Positions 54,531-64,000 are shown, counted from the stretch's first letter. The stretch: 64,000 bases of DNA from Pontibacter sp. HSC-14F20 (GCF_019599265.1 NZ_JAHZTC010000011.1:1-64000); one strand, 5' to 3'. Numbers and translations are program-made. Notes: generated by a model from the letters alone, not told the origin.

Positions 54531-55952
54531 ATGAAGAAACTTATCATATGCTTATTCACGCTGGTATTTATGGCAGCGTGCGTAGACGACCTGGATGAAT
54601 ATAATATTGACACGAAGCGGGCCACCGATGTCCCGGCTGCCACGCTGTTCACCAATGCATTGCTAGGCCTGACGGATGTGTTGACTACCCCGAACGTAAA
54701 CACGAACAACATCAGGTTGTATGTGCAGCACTGGGCTACGACGCAATATGTGGAGGAGCCGAGGTATAACATGACTGGCCGTTTGATTCCTCAGAACTTC
54801 TGGAATGCGCTTTACCGGGACGTACTCGCTGACTTGAAAGAGTCTAAAAGATTGTTAGTCGCTAATGAGACGATAGACCCGGTAGTGAAAAATAACCAGT
54901 TGGCTCAAGTTGAGATTATGGAGGTATATACCTGGTCAGTGCTGGTAACTTCTTTTGGTGATATTCCTTATACCGAGGCGCTTGATCCGAGCAATACGCA
55001 GCCAGTTTATGATGATGACCAGGTGATTTACAACGATATCCTAGAACGCCTTGACATGGCTCTTGGTCTTATCAATACTGAGGAAGATGGATTTGGAGAA
55101 GGAGATGTGCTTTATAATGGAGATATGGCGCAATGGATTAAGTTTGGTAACTCTTTGAAGCTGCGGTTAGCCATGGTGATAGCCGATGTTGATGAAGCTA
55201 AAGCCAGAACGCTTGTAGCGGAAGCAGCGCCAAATGTGTTCCAAAGTAACGCCGATAATGCAACATTCCCTTACACGGCTGCAACCCCGAACAACAACCC
55301 CATTTCTGATAACGTGACAGGTCCGCTTTCGGCGAGGGAAGACTTTATAGCAGCCAGCACATTGGTTGATGTGATGAATGCGCTGAATGACCCTAGAAGG
55401 CCGCAATACTTTACAGATGTTGACGGACAGTTTGTAGGCGGCAGAGTTGGCTTTGCCAACAATTATGAAGATAACTCTACTGTAAGTGAGAAAGTGGCGG
55501 CACTTGATTTCCGTGGGGTATTGTTGGACTACGCTGAAGTTGAGTTCCTGTTGGCAGAGGCTGCAGAAAGAGGCTTTATTGCTGAGCCCGCTGCTGAACA
55601 TTACAATGCAGCTATCAGAGCATCCATCTTAGATTGGGGTGGAACAGAAGCTGAGGTAACCGCTTATTTGGCTCAACCTGGGGTTAACTACGCTACTGCT
55701 CCCGGTGACTGGAGACAAAAAATTGGTACACAAGCCTGGATTGCCTTTTTCAACCGCGGTTATGAGGCATGGTTAACCTGGAGAAGATTGGATGCACCAA
55801 CCCTGGCACCACCGGTGGAAGGACTGATTGTACCAACAAGATTGATCTATCCTGTTAACGAGCAGACGTTGAACCCAACTAATCGTGGAGCAGCGGCATC
55901 GGCAATAGGAGGAGACGAAAGCTCTACGAAGCTATTCTGGGATGTGCGATAG
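54531..55952 (+). CDS. SusD/RagB-family surface lipoprotein, copy 1
   Basis: 473 residues. Lipoprotein signal MKKLIICLFTLVFMAAC with Cys17; the next residues VDDLDE are acidic, consistent with a Bacteroidota surface-export signal. The body matches SusD-like_2-type proteins: TLFTNALLGLTDVLTTPNVN, YNMTGRLIPQNFWNALYRDV, VEIMEVYTWSVLVTSFGDIP and the late TQAWIAFFNRGYEAWLTWRR. It would cap the SusC channel and bind the nutrient. It is 11 bases after SusC copy 1, followed by a terminator. Substrate cannot be inferred. Confidence 0.93.
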   Translation: MKKLIICLFTLVFMAACVDDLDEYNIDTKRATDVPAATLFTNALLGLTDVLTTPNVNTNNIRLYVQHWATTQYVEEPRYNMTGRLIPQNFWNALYRDVLADLKESKRLLVANETIDPVVKNNQLAQVEIMEVYTWSVLVTSFGDIPYTEALDPSNTQPVYDDDQVIYNDILERLDMALGLINTEEDGFGEGDVLYNGDMAQWIKFGNSLKLRLAMVIADVDEAKARTLVAEAAPNVFQSNADNATFPYTAATPNNNPISDNVTGPLSAREDFIAASTLVDVMNALNDPRRPQYFTDVDGQFVGGRVGFANNYEDNSTVSEKVAALDFRGVLLDYAEVEFLLAEAAERGFIAEPAAEHYNAAIRASILDWGGTEAEVTAYLAQPGVNYATAPGDWRQKIGTQAWIAFFNRGYEAWLTWRRLDAPTLAPPVEGLIVPTRLIYPVNEQTLNPTNRGAAASAIGGDESSTKLFWDVR

Positions 55953-56000
55953 CGGCAGACCGAATGTATAGAAGATAAACTTGATAGTAGTTTTCTGCAG

Positions 56001-56030
56001 AAAATGCCCCCGAGCTTCGGGGGCATTTTT
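56001..56030 (+). terminator. Terminator of the first SusCD pair
   Basis: AAAATGCCCCCGA-GCT-TCGGGGGCATTTT, about 50 bases after the SusD stop codon. Confidence 0.9.
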
Positions 56031-56954
56031 CTTTTCTGATAATAGGTGTCAAGTTATAAATTACTGATTTACAGTTTATTGTGTGGTTGTTAGTTCGGGT
56101 TTTTACATTTGGAACAGGAAGTAGAGTACGCCTAGCTTTATCGTGTTCTCATCTTTAACACCAAAGAAGCTAAGAACTTGATTTTGTTTGTCTTATGTTT
56201 TAAAAATTTAATTTTTCTACTATAGTATTGAATAAATTTATCCTTTCCCATATATGTCCGTATAAGGAGGAGCTTTTACCGATTTGCTCAGATTAGGATG
56301 AAATCAGATCCCTAAGAGACGCTGGGAAGATGGTTAAGATTTGCTTTTGAGGTTAAAAAACGCACTAAATATTTGTGAAAGCCGAAAACATTCTTTAAAA
56401 TTGAACATCTCTCACCTTAAACAAATAAAATAATGAAAAGAACTCTACTACTCCTAGAGCTATTCTTATCTCACCGCCGCTTACCAATTGCAGGTAAATT
56501 AGCGGCCTCCTAAGTATTTATCGATTACCATAACCTGTTTTTAAGGTTATCTGACTGTTGTTTTCAGGCTTATACTGTCTGCTCTGGCTACGGCTGTGTT
56601 CATATTTTTATAAATTTTATAATTTAGTTTAGATTTTTCGGTATCTGATACAATGATTTGTTGAAGATAATCTTCTTTTCAGGGTCGTGCTTCTGTACTC
56701 TTAATATGCTGGCTCCAGCAATTTAGGTGAATCAGGGCAGGAGCCTGCTGCAGAGGGCCTTTCTGTCAACGGCATTGATCAGCACGAGAGATAGGGAACG
56801 GAGGAAAGTGATAGAAGAAGGAGGTGATCAACAGATAAAGTGAGCCTGAGCTCATGTTTCATATAAAACAAACGAACTGAAGCTGCTAGCCAGCGCAGTG
56901 ACAAAATAACACCTTAACCAATTTGAATTAATTCTTACCTAAACAAACAGCGCA
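56031..56954. other. Long region between the two SusCD pairs
   Basis: About 920 bases. It starts after the terminator, includes an AT-rich stretch and a short ORF at 56433-56513 with a signal-peptide-like start, and ends before the SusC copy 2 start codon. A TGATCA word recurs near 56778 and 56824. No AGGTATA word was seen. Promoter elements must be here but none was assigned. Confidence 0.45.
56433..56513 (+). other. Short ORF, possible relic of a SusC signal peptide
   Basis: ATG at 56433 gives MKRTLLLLELFLSHRRLPIA, then GKLAAS and a stop: 26 residues. The first nine resemble the basic-hydrophobic start of SusC or SusD, and the upstream sequence (ACAAATAAAATA just before ATG) resembles that before SusC copy 2. 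Could be a truncated copy, a leader peptide or chance. Confidence 0.3.
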
Positions 56955-59900
56955 ATGAAAAAAATTCTAATGCTATGCCTGCTGCTTGTGTCGGCCTTTA
57001 TCCAAGAGGCGATGGCGCAAGTCAGGGCAATCACCGGTACGGTGACAGACGCTAGTACTAAACAGCCGCTGCCAGGGGTTACAGTCCTGGTGAAAGGCAC
57101 ATCAGTGGGTACTGCCTCGGGGGCAGACGGTACTTATACTGTAAATGTGCCGGAAGGCGGCACCACCCTTGTTTTCCGATTTATTGGTTATCAGACAATT
57201 GAGCGGCCGATCGGTAACGAATCTACTATAAACGTGTCTTTGGGAACTGATACCCGCCAGTTAGGTGAGGTGGTAGTTACTGCCCTTGGTATCGAGCGTA
57301 ACAGAAACGAGCTGGCATATTCAGCTCAGGAAGTTAGCGGAGACCAAATTACACGTGCCAGAAATGAAAACGTAGTAAACTCACTGTCAGGTAAAGTTGC
57401 TGGTCTGGATATCAGAACCAACAACACCATGGGTGGTTCTACTAACGTTATCATCCGTGGTTATTCTTCACTAACTGGTAACAACCAGGCCCTTTTCGTT
57501 ATTGACGGTGTGCCTGTAAGTAATGCCAACAACAATGGTTCTAACCAGGCTACTGGCCGTGGTGGTGCTGACTTTGGTAACGCTGCAGCTGACTTGAACC
57601 CTGATAACATTGAGTCTGTGAACGTACTGAAAGGTGCTGCTGCAACAGCGCTTTATGGTTCGCGCGCAGCAAACGGTGTTATTATGATTACGACCAAGAA
57701 AGGTGCTAAAAATAGCCTGAGCGTTGCTGTAAACAGCGGTGTTACTTGGAGCAATATCGATAAGAGCACTTATGTGAAATACCAGAAAGAGTACGGCGGC
57801 GGTTATTTCCAGGGCTTCCGTGCATCTAACGATCTGGGCAGTGGTGTAGCACCAGTTGTTCGTTTCCAGGATGATGCTTCCTACGGTCCAAAATTCGACC
57901 CGAACCTGCAGGTATACCAGTGGGATGCAATCGACCCGCTTCATCCAAACTTTGGCAGAACCAGACCTTGGGTAGCTGCTGAAAATGACGCTACTGCTTT
58001 CTTCCGAACTGGCCTTAACTCTAACCAGAGCGTTGTAGTTAATGGTGGCGGCGATAAAACAACCTTTAACTTAGGTTATACCCGTAACGACATTAAAGGT
58101 AACCTGCCTAACTCTAATATAGACAAAGACATGTTCAACTTCAATGCTTCTTACGAAGCTACTGATAGATTGACAGTCTCTGCTTCTGGTAACTATACCC
58201 GTACAGTAGGTATGGGTAGATATGGAACTGGTTATAGCGGTACTAACCCTAACCAGCAGTTCAGACAGTGGTTCCAGACCAACGTGGACATGGAGGAGAT
58301 GAAAGACGCTTACTTCAGAAACCGCCAGAACATTACCTGGAACTGGAACAGCTCTAACACAGGCCCTATTTACTCTGACAACCCATACTGGACACAGTAC
58401 GAGAACTACTCTAACGACAGCAGAGATAACATCTATGGTTATGCAACTGTTAATTACAAAATTACAGATTGGATGAGCGCAATGGGTAGAGCCTCTTTCA
58501 ACACTACGAACGACATGCAGGAAGAGCGCGTTGCTGTTGGTAGTGCTGGTCTGAGTAGCTACTCCAGATACAACAGAGAATTTAATGAGACCAACTTCGA
58601 CCTGATGTTGAATTTCAACAAAGATATCTCTGAAGAGTTAAGCTTTACAGGTTTGTTAGGTGGTAACATTCGCAGAGACCGTGCTGAATCTATCTTTACA
58701 GCGACAAACGGTGGTCTGGTTGTTCCAAAACTGTACTCTATCTCTAACTCTGTTAGCCCTGTAAACCCTCCGACTGAAACGTTAACCCGCAGAGGTGTTG
58801 ACGGTATTTTTGCCAACGTGAACTTTGGTTTCAGAGACACTTACTTCATGGAGCTTTCTGCCCGTCAGGATAAGTCTACTACGCTTCCAGAAGGCGACAA
58901 CGCTTACTTCTATCCAGCTGCCGGTCTTAACGTGATCTTCTCTAACCTCATGGAAACTTCCTGGTTATCACACGGTAAAGTGAGAGTGAACTATGCCGAA
59001 GTAGGTAACGATGCACCGCCATTGAGTATCTACGATGTGTATACCAAGCCTACTGGTTTTGGCTCTACTCCGATCTTCTCGCTTCCAAGCACCAAGAACA
59101 ACCCTACTCTGAAGCCAGAAAGAAAGAAGAGTATGGAAGCAGGTATAGAGGCTGAGTTCTTCAACAACCTGTTCGGTTTCGACCTGACAGTGTACAAGGA
59201 AAACCAGATCGACCAGATCATGCCAGTTAGCCAGACGGCTGCTTCCGGCTACACAAGCCGTTACGTAAACGCCGGTGAGGTAGAAAACAAAGGTTTTGAG
59301 GTAGCTGCTTTCGTTACTCCAATCCAAACAGGAGATTTCACCTGGACCATGAACTTCAACTTCGCCCGTAACAGAAACAAGGTGCTGAGCCTGTACGAAG
59401 ACGTGCGGAACCTGTCACTTGCTTCTTTCCAGGGTGGTGTATCGCTTAACGCTGCCATTGGTCAGCCTTACGGTGTTATCCGAGGCACTGACTTTATTTA
59501 CACAAATGGTCAGAAAACAGTTGGAGAAAACGGATACTACCTGGTATCTGACAGATCAGACGAGATAATCGGCGATCCAAACCCAGACTGGACTGGTGGT
59601 TTCAACAACACACTGACATACAAAGGTCTGTCATTAGGCTTCCTGATCGATGTGCGCCATGGTGGTGATGTATTTTCTCTTGACCAGTGGTATGGTGAAT
59701 CTACAGGTTTGTATGCTCACACTGCCGGCCTGAACGACAGAGGAAATCCTTCTCGTGATCCGGTTGCAGATGGTGGTGGTGTATTGCTGCCAGGTGTTAA
59801 AGAAGACGGTACTCAAAACGACATCTACGGTGAGAACCAGGATGGTGACGGCATGACGCCTTATGGCTACGCTGCCAACGACTACGAAGGTGCTCCGCTC

Positions 59901-60167
59901 GCGATGTATGTGTTTGACGGTAGCTTCGTGAAGCTGAGAGAAGTTGCTCTTTCTTATGCTCTACCTGAGTCAGTTATCGGGAACCTGGGTTTTGTAAAAG
60001 GTGTTGACCTTCAGTTGATCGGCCGTAACTTATGGATCATCCACAAGAACATGGAGTACTCAGATCCTGAAGAAGGTTTGAGCTCTGGTAACGCTGGTAG
60101 AGGATATCAGTCTGGTGCTTATCCAGCTGTTAGAACTTATGGCTTCAACGTTAAATTAAATTTCTAA
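56955..60167 (+). CDS. SusC/RagA-family TonB-linked outer-membrane protein, copy 2
   Basis: 1070 residues, alignable along its whole length with copy 1. Signal MKKILMLCLLLVSAFIQEAM ending AQ, CarboxypepD_reg-like domain (AITGTVTDASTKQPLPGVTV), plug (GEVVVTALGIERNRNELAYS; ESVNVLKGAAATALYGSRAA), and barrel ending VRTYGFNVKLNF. The nucleotide sequence is closest to copy 1 in the plug (57575-57680), while codon use is richer in GGT, GCT, GTT and AAC, which is typical of strong expression. Its SusD follows after 11 bases. Substrate unknown. Confidence 0.94.
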   Translation: MKKILMLCLLLVSAFIQEAMAQVRAITGTVTDASTKQPLPGVTVLVKGTSVGTASGADGTYTVNVPEGGTTLVFRFIGYQTIERPIGNESTINVSLGTDTRQLGEVVVTALGIERNRNELAYSAQEVSGDQITRARNENVVNSLSGKVAGLDIRTNNTMGGSTNVIIRGYSSLTGNNQALFVIDGVPVSNANNNGSNQATGRGGADFGNAAADLNPDNIESVNVLKGAAATALYGSRAANGVIMITTKKGAKNSLSVAVNSGVTWSNIDKSTYVKYQKEYGGGYFQGFRASNDLGSGVAPVVRFQDDASYGPKFDPNLQVYQWDAIDPLHPNFGRTRPWVAAENDATAFFRTGLNSNQSVVVNGGGDKTTFNLGYTRNDIKGNLPNSNIDKDMFNFNASYEATDRLTVSASGNYTRTVGMGRYGTGYSGTNPNQQFRQWFQTNVDMEEMKDAYFRNRQNITWNWNSSNTGPIYSDNPYWTQYENYSNDSRDNIYGYATVNYKITDWMSAMGRASFNTTNDMQEERVAVGSAGLSSYSRYNREFNETNFDLMLNFNKDISEELSFTGLLGGNIRRDRAESIFTATNGGLVVPKLYSISNSVSPVNPPTETLTRRGVDGIFANVNFGFRDTYFMELSARQDKSTTLPEGDNAYFYPAAGLNVIFSNLMETSWLSHGKVRVNYAEVGNDAPPLSIYDVYTKPTGFGSTPIFSLPSTKNNPTLKPERKKSMEAGIEAEFFNNLFGFDLTVYKENQIDQIMPVSQTAASGYTSRYVNAGEVENKGFEVAAFVTPIQTGDFTWTMNFNFARNRNKVLSLYEDVRNLSLASFQGGVSLNAAIGQPYGVIRGTDFIYTNGQKTVGENGYYLVSDRSDEIIGDPNPDWTGGFNNTLTYKGLSLGFLIDVRHGGDVFSLDQWYGESTGLYAHTAGLNDRGNPSRDPVADGGGVLLPGVKEDGTQNDIYGENQDGDGMTPYGYAANDYEGAPLAMYVFDGSFVKLREVALSYALPESVIGNLGFVKGVDLQLIGRNLWIIHKNMEYSDPEEGLSSGNAGRGYQSGAYPAVRTYGFNVKLNF

Positions 60168-60178
60168 AATATCAGAAA

Positions 60179-61618
60179 ATGAAGAAACTTATCATATGCT
60201 TATTCTCGATGGTGTTTTTGGCATCATGCGTAGATGATCTGGACGAGTATAATGTCGACCAGAAGCAAGCTACAGTGGTTCCGGCTGTTACCCTGTTCAC
60301 GGGTGCAACTAAGAACCTGACAGACGTGCTGACGACACCCAACGTTAACACGAACAACTACCGTTTTTATGTGCAGCACTGGACATCCACACAGTACCTG
60401 GATGAGCCACGCTATAACATGACATCACGTACAATTCCGCAGAGTATGTGGACAACCCTGTACCGCGATGTGCTGGCGGACTTTGCCGAAGCGAAGAGAA
60501 TCATCAACGAGGATGAGACGCTTACGGAAGGTGTTAAACAAAACCAGCTGGCTCAGGTAGAGATCATGGAAGTGTATACCTGGTCTGTATTGGTAAACAC
60601 ATTTGGTGACGTTCCTTACACAGAGGCACTTAACTCTCAAAATGCATTGCCTGTTTATGACGATGCGCAGGCTATTTACAACGACATCCTGTCTCGTCTT
60701 GAAACCGCTGTAGATCAGATTAACACTTCTTCTGCCGGATTTACCGGTAGTGGTGACATCCTGTACGGTGGTAACATGCAGCGTTGGCTTAAATTTGGCA
60801 ACTCTTTGAAGCTGAAGTTAGGTATGGTAGTAGCTGATGTTGACAATGCAAAAGCGAAAGCGTTGGCAGAATCAGCAACGGCAGCAGATGCAGGTGGCGT
60901 TATTTCAAGCAATGCTGAGAATGCAGCCTTCGGATACCTGTCTGCTCCACCAAACAACAACCCAATCTCTTCTAACGTGAAGGGCCCACTTTCAACTCGT
61001 GAAGACTATGTTGCTGCTAACACATTGGTTGACGCCATGAACGAGCGCAACGACCCAAGAAGAGAGTTCTACTTCTCGCAAGTTGGTGGCCAGTTTAAAG
61101 GTGGCAGATATGGTTTCCCTAACACTTTCACTGACTTCTCTACTGTAAGCGCTAAGGTTGCTGATCCTACTTTCGAAGCTCTTCTGCTTGACTATGCTGA
61201 AGTAGAATTCCTGCTGGCTGAAGCTGTAGAAAGAGGTTATAACGTAGGTGGTACTGCTGCAGAGCACTACAATAAAGGTGTTACAGCTTCCATTACATAC
61301 TGGGGCGGTACAGAAGCTCAGGCTACTGCTTACCTGCAGCAGCCAAGCGTAAGCTACGCTTCTGCTCCTGGCGACTGGAAACAGAAGATTGGTACGCAGG
61401 AGTGGATCGCGCTATACAACCGCGGCTACGATGCATGGGTAACCTGGAGAAGACTGGATGCGCCAACGCTCCTTCCTCCGGTAGACGGACTGACTGTTCC
61501 GACAAGATTGATCTACCCAGTAAACGAGCAGACGCTTAACCCGTCAAACTATACTTCTGCTTCATCAGCAATCGGTGGTGACCAGAGCTCAACCCGTCTG
61601 TTCTGGGATGCTCAATAG
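60179..61618 (+). CDS. SusD/RagB-family surface lipoprotein, copy 2
   Basis: 479 residues, paralogue of copy 1. Signal MKKLIICLFSMVFLASC with Cys17, then VDDLDEYN (same acidic surface-export pattern). Shared blocks include LTDVLTTPNVNTNNYRFYVQ, VEIMEVYTWSVLVNTFGDVP and EWIALYNRGYDAWVTWRR. The first 24 coding bases are identical to those of copy 1 (MKKLIICL). It partners SusC copy 2, 11 bases upstream, and ends at a terminator. Confidence 0.93.
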   Translation: MKKLIICLFSMVFLASCVDDLDEYNVDQKQATVVPAVTLFTGATKNLTDVLTTPNVNTNNYRFYVQHWTSTQYLDEPRYNMTSRTIPQSMWTTLYRDVLADFAEAKRIINEDETLTEGVKQNQLAQVEIMEVYTWSVLVNTFGDVPYTEALNSQNALPVYDDAQAIYNDILSRLETAVDQINTSSAGFTGSGDILYGGNMQRWLKFGNSLKLKLGMVVADVDNAKAKALAESATAADAGGVISSNAENAAFGYLSAPPNNNPISSNVKGPLSTREDYVAANTLVDAMNERNDPRREFYFSQVGGQFKGGRYGFPNTFTDFSTVSAKVADPTFEALLLDYAEVEFLLAEAVERGYNVGGTAAEHYNKGVTASITYWGGTEAQATAYLQQPSVSYASAPGDWKQKIGTQEWIALYNRGYDAWVTWRRLDAPTLLPPVDGLTVPTRLIYPVNEQTLNPSNYTSASSAIGGDQSSTRLFWDAQ

Positions 61619-61677
61619 AAAATAATTTATTAATTAATTTAGTTTAAGAATACTAGGTAGTAGTCTTCTTCATTGGC

Positions 61678-61704
61678 AAAGGTCTCCGGAATCCGGAGAC
61701 CTTT
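61678..61704 (+). terminator. Terminator of the second SusCD pair
   Basis: AAAGGTCTCCGG-AAT-CCGGAGACCTTT followed by TTCTTTT, about 60 bases after the stop codon. Confidence 0.9.
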
Positions 61705-61918
61705 TCTTTTATGAGAACTGACATGTCGGTGGTGCCAGGATGAGTTGTTGATGAGAAGAAGTTTTAGCGAGGGAAAAAGGTTCGGCATGAAGTTCGGATC
61801 GATTGAAGGGAAGTGTGAAGTAATCCAGCATTTTTTTGAAAAGCTTTTTATAGCTCATGGTAATTGAATGTCTAAACTCTGTATATTTAAAAGTTATTGC
61901 TACATTATCTCACCTTAT
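61705..61918. other. Upstream region of the last TonB-dependent receptor
   Basis: About 214 bases, AT-rich, with no clear TAnnTTTG element and no AGGTATA word. Presumably the promoter region of the next gene. Confidence 0.35.
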
Positions 61919-64000
61919 ATGCCTCGGAACGTAGTTGCTTTGCTTCTTTTGCTGCTTATCTCCTCTATTAATGCATGGGCTCAGTCTGCAGATGGCAGGC
62001 AGTACAAGTTGTCTGGCACCGTGAGAGGGGCTTGGGGAGAAAGACTTGAGGGGGCTTTTTTAGTGATTAAGCCAGGTGATAAAGGTGTGGTTACAGATAA
62101 GCAGGGACGCTTTTCGTTGCTGCTGGAGAAAGGTAGTTACGAAATTACCTGCCAGTATATCGGGATGGCACCGCTCCGCGAAACAGTTACCGTAGCCGGT
62201 GATAAGGAGATCGAGTTAACGCTGGTGCGTGTCAACTTCAAACTGAAAGAGGTAGAGATCACAAGCAGGCCTGTCACAGATATTAACAGCACTCAGATGG
62301 GCAGTTCGTTCATCGATCAGAAGATGCTGACACGTATGCCGAAGCTACTGGGAGAAGCTGACGTGATGCGAAGTGTTTCTGCGTTGCCCGGAGTTGTAAA
62401 TGCAGGAGAGGGAACATCGGGCTTTTTCGTACGTGGTGGCAGTGCCGACCAGAACCTTGTGCTGATGGACGATGCCCCTCTGTTTAATGCCAACCATTTG
62501 TTCGGCTTCTACTCTGTCTACAATCCAGATATTCTTAAGAGTTATGAACTGCATCGAAGCGGTATATCTGCCAGGTATGGAGGCAGAATTTCTTCTATTC
62601 TGGATGTAAGCCTTCGGGATGGGAACGAGGAAAAAATGAAGTATGAGATCGGCCTGTCCCCCATTTCGGGGAAGTTTAGTATGGATGGGCCGCTATCTGA
62701 TAAACTCACATTTCTGGTTGCTTTTAGAGGGGCGTTTCCAAGCTACATTATGAAGCTCTTCCCCAACCGGAATATCAAGAACAGCTCCGGTCATTTCTAT
62801 GATGGCAACCTGAAATTTAAGTACAAACTGAACGCAAAGAATACTGTCAGTTTCTCTGGATACCATAGCGCGGACGGTTTCAAGTTTCCGAATGATACGA
62901 CTTACCAGTGGAAGAATACGCTGGGAACACTTAAGTGGAGCCACCTTTTCAACAACAACTTTTCAGGTATAGCCACGCTGGTTAAAAGCCACTACTCAAA
63001 CAAAGTCGAAGGCATTTCGATTGGAGAAGAATTTGCGCTTAACTCAGGTATAGACCTGACGCAGGTGAAGCTTGACTTCGGGTATTTCGGGCTCGATAAC
63101 CATGCGCTTGACTTTGGGGCCGATGCAACTTTATACGAGATTCAGCCAGGACAATTAGTGCCATACGGCAGTTCCAGCCTCAACCGGCGGCGCCTGGAAA
63201 GCGATAAAGGATATGAATCATCCGTCTACATTAATGATGAAATGACACTGACTGACAGGCTGTCCATGTCTGTAGGGTTGCGTTTTTCTCGGTTTGCTAA
63301 GATCGGGCCTTCAGATATTTATGTTTATGCAGAAGGGATGCCCAGGAGTGATGTGAATATCATCGACACGCTATCCTATGGTACGGGGAAGGTGGTGCAG
63401 ACTTATTCCGGGCTTGAGCCACGCGCATCTTTTAAGTACTCCTTAAATGGCAATACATCTTTAAAAGCAGGCTATAGCAGAACCAGACAGTACATTCAGC
63501 TTATCTCAAACACCGCCGCCATTACGCCGGTAGATGTCTGGAAGCTCTCGAACAATTACATCGAGCCGCAGGTAGCAGACCAGTTGGCTTTAGGATATTT
63601 CTATACAAGTGATGAAAAGTGGTATGACTTCAGTTGGGAGGTATACTACAAAAAGCTTTATAACCAGATCGATTACAAAGATGGCGCAACGCTACTCCTG
63701 AACCCCACACTTGAGTCGGATCTGTTATTCGGAGACGGAAACGCCTACGGTTCTGAATGGATGTTAAAAAAGAACCAGGGACGACTTACAGGATGGGTCA
63801 GTCTGACTTACTCAAGGTCATTTAGAAAGATAGCAGGTATAACCGAAGCAGAAACCATTAACGATGGAAAAGCTTATCCGTCTAATTATGACAAACCGAT
63901 CAATCTGAACATATTTGCCGATTATCATCTCTGGCCCAAATGGAAAGTGACGGCAAACTTTACTTATACCACCGGCAGACCCGTTACCGTAGCGGATTCC
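61919..64000 (+). CDS. TonB-dependent receptor with carboxypeptidase-like N-terminal domain (window-truncated)
   Basis: ATG at 61919-61921 opens a frame that runs to the window edge (about 694 codons seen). Signal peptide MPRNVVALLLLLLISSINAW ending AQ, then a CarboxypepD_reg-like domain (YKLSGTVRGAWGERLEGAFL, YEITCQYIGMAPLRETVTVA), then a TonB plug (LGEADVMRSVSALPGVVNAG, GTSGFFVRGGSADQNLVLMD, DAPLFNANHLFGFYSVYNPD) and the start of a barrel (GLEPRASFKYSLNGNTSLKA). It belongs to the single-receptor type without a SusD partner visible, unlike the upstream SusC genes. AGGTATA words reappear in it. Confidence 0.88.
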   Translation, partial: MPRNVVALLLLLLISSINAWAQSADGRQYKLSGTVRGAWGERLEGAFLVIKPGDKGVVTDKQGRFSLLLEKGSYEITCQYIGMAPLRETVTVAGDKEIELTLVRVNFKLKEVEITSRPVTDINSTQMGSSFIDQKMLTRMPKLLGEADVMRSVSALPGVVNAGEGTSGFFVRGGSADQNLVLMDDAPLFNANHLFGFYSVYNPDILKSYELHRSGISARYGGRISSILDVSLRDGNEEKMKYEIGLSPISGKFSMDGPLSDKLTFLVAFRGAFPSYIMKLFPNRNIKNSSGHFYDGNLKFKYKLNAKNTVSFSGYHSADGFKFPNDTTYQWKNTLGTLKWSHLFNNNFSGIATLVKSHYSNKVEGISIGEEFALNSGIDLTQVKLDFGYFGLDNHALDFGADATLYEIQPGQLVPYGSSSLNRRRLESDKGYESSVYINDEMTLTDRLSMSVGLRFSRFAKIGPSDIYVYAEGMPRSDVNIIDTLSYGTGKVVQTYSGLEPRASFKYSLNGNTSLKAGYSRTRQYIQLISNTAAITPVDVWKLSNNYIEPQVADQLALGYFYTSDEKWYDFSWEVYYKKLYNQIDYKDGATLLLNPTLESDLLFGDGNAYGSEWMLKKNQGRLTGWVSLTYSRSFRKIAGITEAETINDGKAYPSNYDKPINLNIFADYHLWPKWKVTANFTYTTGRPVTVADS

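Overview
The window looks like chromosomal DNA of a Bacteroidota (Cytophagales) bacterium, most plausibly Hymenobacteraceae close to Pontibacter. Supporting evidence: two SusC/SusD pairs, a fused MurF-alanine racemase, DUF5686, DUF4834 and DUF4230 proteins, a CarB that lacks the usual C-terminal regulatory domain, and promoters of the TTTG-N18-21-TAnnTTTG type rather than the TTGACA/TATAAT type. The genus is an inference; the phylum is well supported. No rRNA, tRNA or CRISPR array was found.

Layout. At 1-725 lies the leading part of an IS3-family insertion sequence, on the minus strand and cut by the window edge. From 792 to 5836, minus-strand genes encode aspartate ammonia-lyase, ribonuclease D (the two look like one operon), a small acidic lipoprotein and an M28 peptidase. 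From 6548 to 12575 lie the three subunits of the 2-oxoglutarate dehydrogenase complex (sucA, odhB, lpdA). From 12717 to 14361 are a small membrane protein, a pentapeptide-repeat protein and a hypothetical protein. From 14671 to 19366 is a four-gene MacB-type ABC export operon (ATPase, two paralogous FtsX-type permeases, adaptor).

From 19419 to 31129 is a stretch of mostly single genes: a membrane protein, a CHRD lipoprotein, a GNAT acetyltransferase, a DUF4864 protein, a PAP2 phosphatase, a zinc-dependent phospholipase C-like gene interrupted by an in-frame stop, an HTTM protein, a lipoprotein made almost entirely of TTTG repeats, a PlsC acyltransferase, and a membrane protein/XRE regulator pair behind a palindromic operator-like element. 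From 31263 to 50759 are carB, a DUF4834 protein, a YfhO membrane protein, a PLP enzyme, a DUF4230 protein, RecX, two EamA-type transporters, a DUF5686 outer-membrane protein, murF-alr and feoAB. From 51310 to 61618 are two tandem, clearly homologous SusC-SusD pairs. At 61919 a further TonB-dependent receptor starts and runs off the end.

The most striking signal is not a gene. The 7-mer AGGTATA (or its complement TATACCT), often extended to CAGGTATAGC, occurs about 150 times on both strands by hand tally, against roughly 8 expected by chance. It lies inside genes and between them, but is nearly absent from the insertion sequence and sparse in the SusCD block. It resembles in density, but not in sequence, genome-wide signature words such as HIP1 in cyanobacteria or DNA uptake sequences.
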